Assembly (NCBI GenBank): GCA_964506325.1
Contig: CAZDLO010000023.1
Location: 1-43,255 of the forward strand
Origin: CAINVV01 sp964506325
GTDB lineage: Bacteria > Bacteroidota > Bacteroidia > Bacteroidales > Prolixibacteraceae
Direction: 5' to 3'
Length of the DNA: 43,255 bases
Part shown: positions 42,114-43,255 of the stretch, in pieces
Position numbering within the stretch: the stretch's first letter is position 1
How the letters are laid out: every line of letters starts with the position of its first letter
Position numbers and translations under genes: made by a program
The notes under the pieces: model-generated
Databases searched by the model: none
The model's input: only the letters and a program-made list of their open reading frames with translations
What the model was told of the DNA's origin: nothing

Positions 42114-43255
42114 ATGAGGTCCTCGTTATTACTGGTCAGACAACTGTTCTCGTCATCAGCCAAAAATATTTTCATTTCCTTGCTTGTACTAGCCTGTGGG
42201 ATGGCTATGACCTTTTCACGCATTAACACACTCAACAAATACCTGGGAAAAAGGGGAGAAGAAAAGCTGGAACACTACAACCAGCATATCCGAGGAAAAA
42301 TAACCGACAAGCTTCAATCACAGGCAAGATTACTTAGCTGTGCCTCAGCCCTTATCAGTGTCTCGGATACCGTTACAAGAGAAGAGTGGCACCTGTTCAT
42401 GGAAGAATCAGGTGCAGCGGGATTTCCGTCAGGCATCCAGGGAGTCGGATACGCCGTTATCGTGCCAAATAGTCAATTAAAAAATCACCTTCAACAAATC
42501 AGGAGGGAAGGATTCCCGGAATACGATATCACACCCAAGGGGAAAAGAGATTTTTATATTCCGGTAGTATTCCTGGAACCATTCTCGGGAAAAAATTTAA
42601 ATGCTTTCGGTTACGATATGAACACCGACAGCATCCGAAGGGAAGCGCTTGAGCGTTCAGGGGATACCGGCCTTCCTGCAATTACCGGAAAAGTTACCCT
42701 GGTTCAGGAAACGGATTCCGACCGGCAAAATGGCATACTTATGTACCATCCTGTTTACAGGAAGAATTTGCCTTTACAATCCACCACTCAAAGGCGTGAA
42801 GCAATTTTAGGCTGGGTTTATTCTCCCATCCGGATGAACGATCTTATGAACAGTGTTTTAAAAAACTCTGAAACGGACGGACTGTCCAACCTGTCTATTG
42901 AGGTTTATGAAACAAAAGCCCAGGCAGAGAATATTCTGCTCTTCACCAATAAACCAGAAGGCTCCTCAGACGACAGCAGTCCGGATTTATTGAAATCGTC
43001 GGCAGTACTCGATTTCAAGGGAAGAATCTGGAACATTACCATGACTCAAAACATTAAATCATTGATGTTTTACAGCAGGATATCGTACACTGCCATAATT
43101 ATGGGATCAATCCTCAGTTTAACATTGTTTATTCTTACCTTATCACTTCTGAATACACGCAGGCACGCCAGGCAAATTGCAGAATCGCTGACCAGTAAAC
43201 TAAAAGACAATGAGTTGCGGCTTAAGCTGGCCATGGCAGGAGCCAATGAGGTTGG
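42114..43255 (+). CDS. CHASE-domain membrane sensor, probably histidine kinase (partial at the window edge)
   Basis: The frame is open from the ATG at 42114 (MRSSLLLVRQ) to the end of the window, about 380 residues without a stop. A first membrane segment (about 18-38) is followed by an extracytoplasmic CHASE domain, recognised by GIQGVGYAVIVP, REGFPEYDITPKG, FYIPVVFLEPFSGKN, AFGYDMNTD and GDTGLPAITGKVTLVQE. A second membrane segment lies at about 325-348, and the sequence ends in ESLTSKLKDNELRLKLAMAG, the usual start of a PAS domain. CHASE domains bind small ligands such as cytokinin-like compounds or peptides. The output domain is outside the window; kinase is likely, diguanylate cyclase possible. 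Confidence 0.85.
   Translation, partial: MRSSLLLVRQLFSSSAKNIFISLLVLACGMAMTFSRINTLNKYLGKRGEEKLEHYNQHIRGKITDKLQSQARLLSCASALISVSDTVTREEWHLFMEESGAAGFPSGIQGVGYAVIVPNSQLKNHLQQIRREGFPEYDITPKGKRDFYIPVVFLEPFSGKNLNAFGYDMNTDSIRREALERSGDTGLPAITGKVTLVQETDSDRQNGILMYHPVYRKNLPLQSTTQRREAILGWVYSPIRMNDLMNSVLKNSETDGLSNLSIEVYETKAQAENILLFTNKPEGSSDDSSPDLLKSSAVLDFKGRIWNITMTQNIKSLMFYSRISYTAIIMGSILSLTLFILTLSLLNTRRHARQIAESLTSKLKDNELRLKLAMAGANEV

Noticed and set aside
1..43255. CRISPR arrays, transposases, integrases, toxin-antitoxin or phage genes
   Set aside because: No repeat-spacer arrays or recognisable mobile or defence genes were seen on either strand.

Overview
The window looks like a piece of a draft or metagenome-derived genome of the phylum Bacteroidota, probably Bacteroidales-like. 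The grounds are the tig-clpP-clpX order, several matches to the Bacteroidota promoter (TTG / TAnnTTTG) with weak ribosome binding sites, DUF4783, a type IX secretion-type C-terminal domain on a lamin-tail protein, NtrY-like and multi-PAS hybrid histidine kinases, and secreted glycan-cleaving enzymes. Species cannot be named from the sequence alone.

Layout. 0.1-5.8 kb, mostly minus strand: protein quality control (tig, clpP, clpX), tRNA-Leu(UAG), lptB (LPS export) and tatC. 5.9-15.8 kb: recQ, converging on a 1222-aa sensor kinase that overlaps rlmH; then DUF4783 and a BrkB-type membrane protein; then ribD and prmC, whose start codons overlap head to head. 16-20.6 kb: a T9SS-type lamin-tail protein, asd (crossed by an assembly gap) with a long structured leader, and hflX. 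20.8-25.6 kb: one very large soluble PAS-repeat hybrid histidine kinase, broken in this assembly by a 10-N gap, a frame mismatch and an in-frame TAG. 26-31.4 kb: an unrecognised 3-TM protein, an alpha-L-rhamnosidase-like enzyme, a sialidase and the remnant of a GH38 alpha-mannosidase. 31.8-34.6 kb: an AMP-forming acyl-CoA ligase and a PIG-L deacetylase. 34.6-39.1 kb: a CusA/CzcA-type RND metal efflux pump with its lipoprotein adaptor. 39.5-41.9 kb: a penicillin acylase family hydrolase. 42.1 kb to the end: a CHASE-domain sensor that runs off the window.

How the genes relate. tig, clpP and clpX act together on nascent and misfolded proteins. LptB and TatC serve envelope export. The sialidase, rhamnosidase and former mannosidase suggest past or present use of host- or plant-type glycans, but no SusC/SusD transporter or regulator lies beside them. 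cusA and its adaptor form an operon lacking a separate outer-membrane factor gene; the pump has an unusual 80-residue tail that may be a trace of a lost fused one.

I found no convincing new defence or mobile system. The most interesting points are a 17-bp inverted repeat overlapping a putative clpP promoter, the structured asd leader, the overlapping ribD/prmC start codons, the decayed GH38 gene, the RND pump tail and the broken eight-PAS kinase. A 55-bp duplication at the 100-N gap looks like an unmerged assembly overlap.
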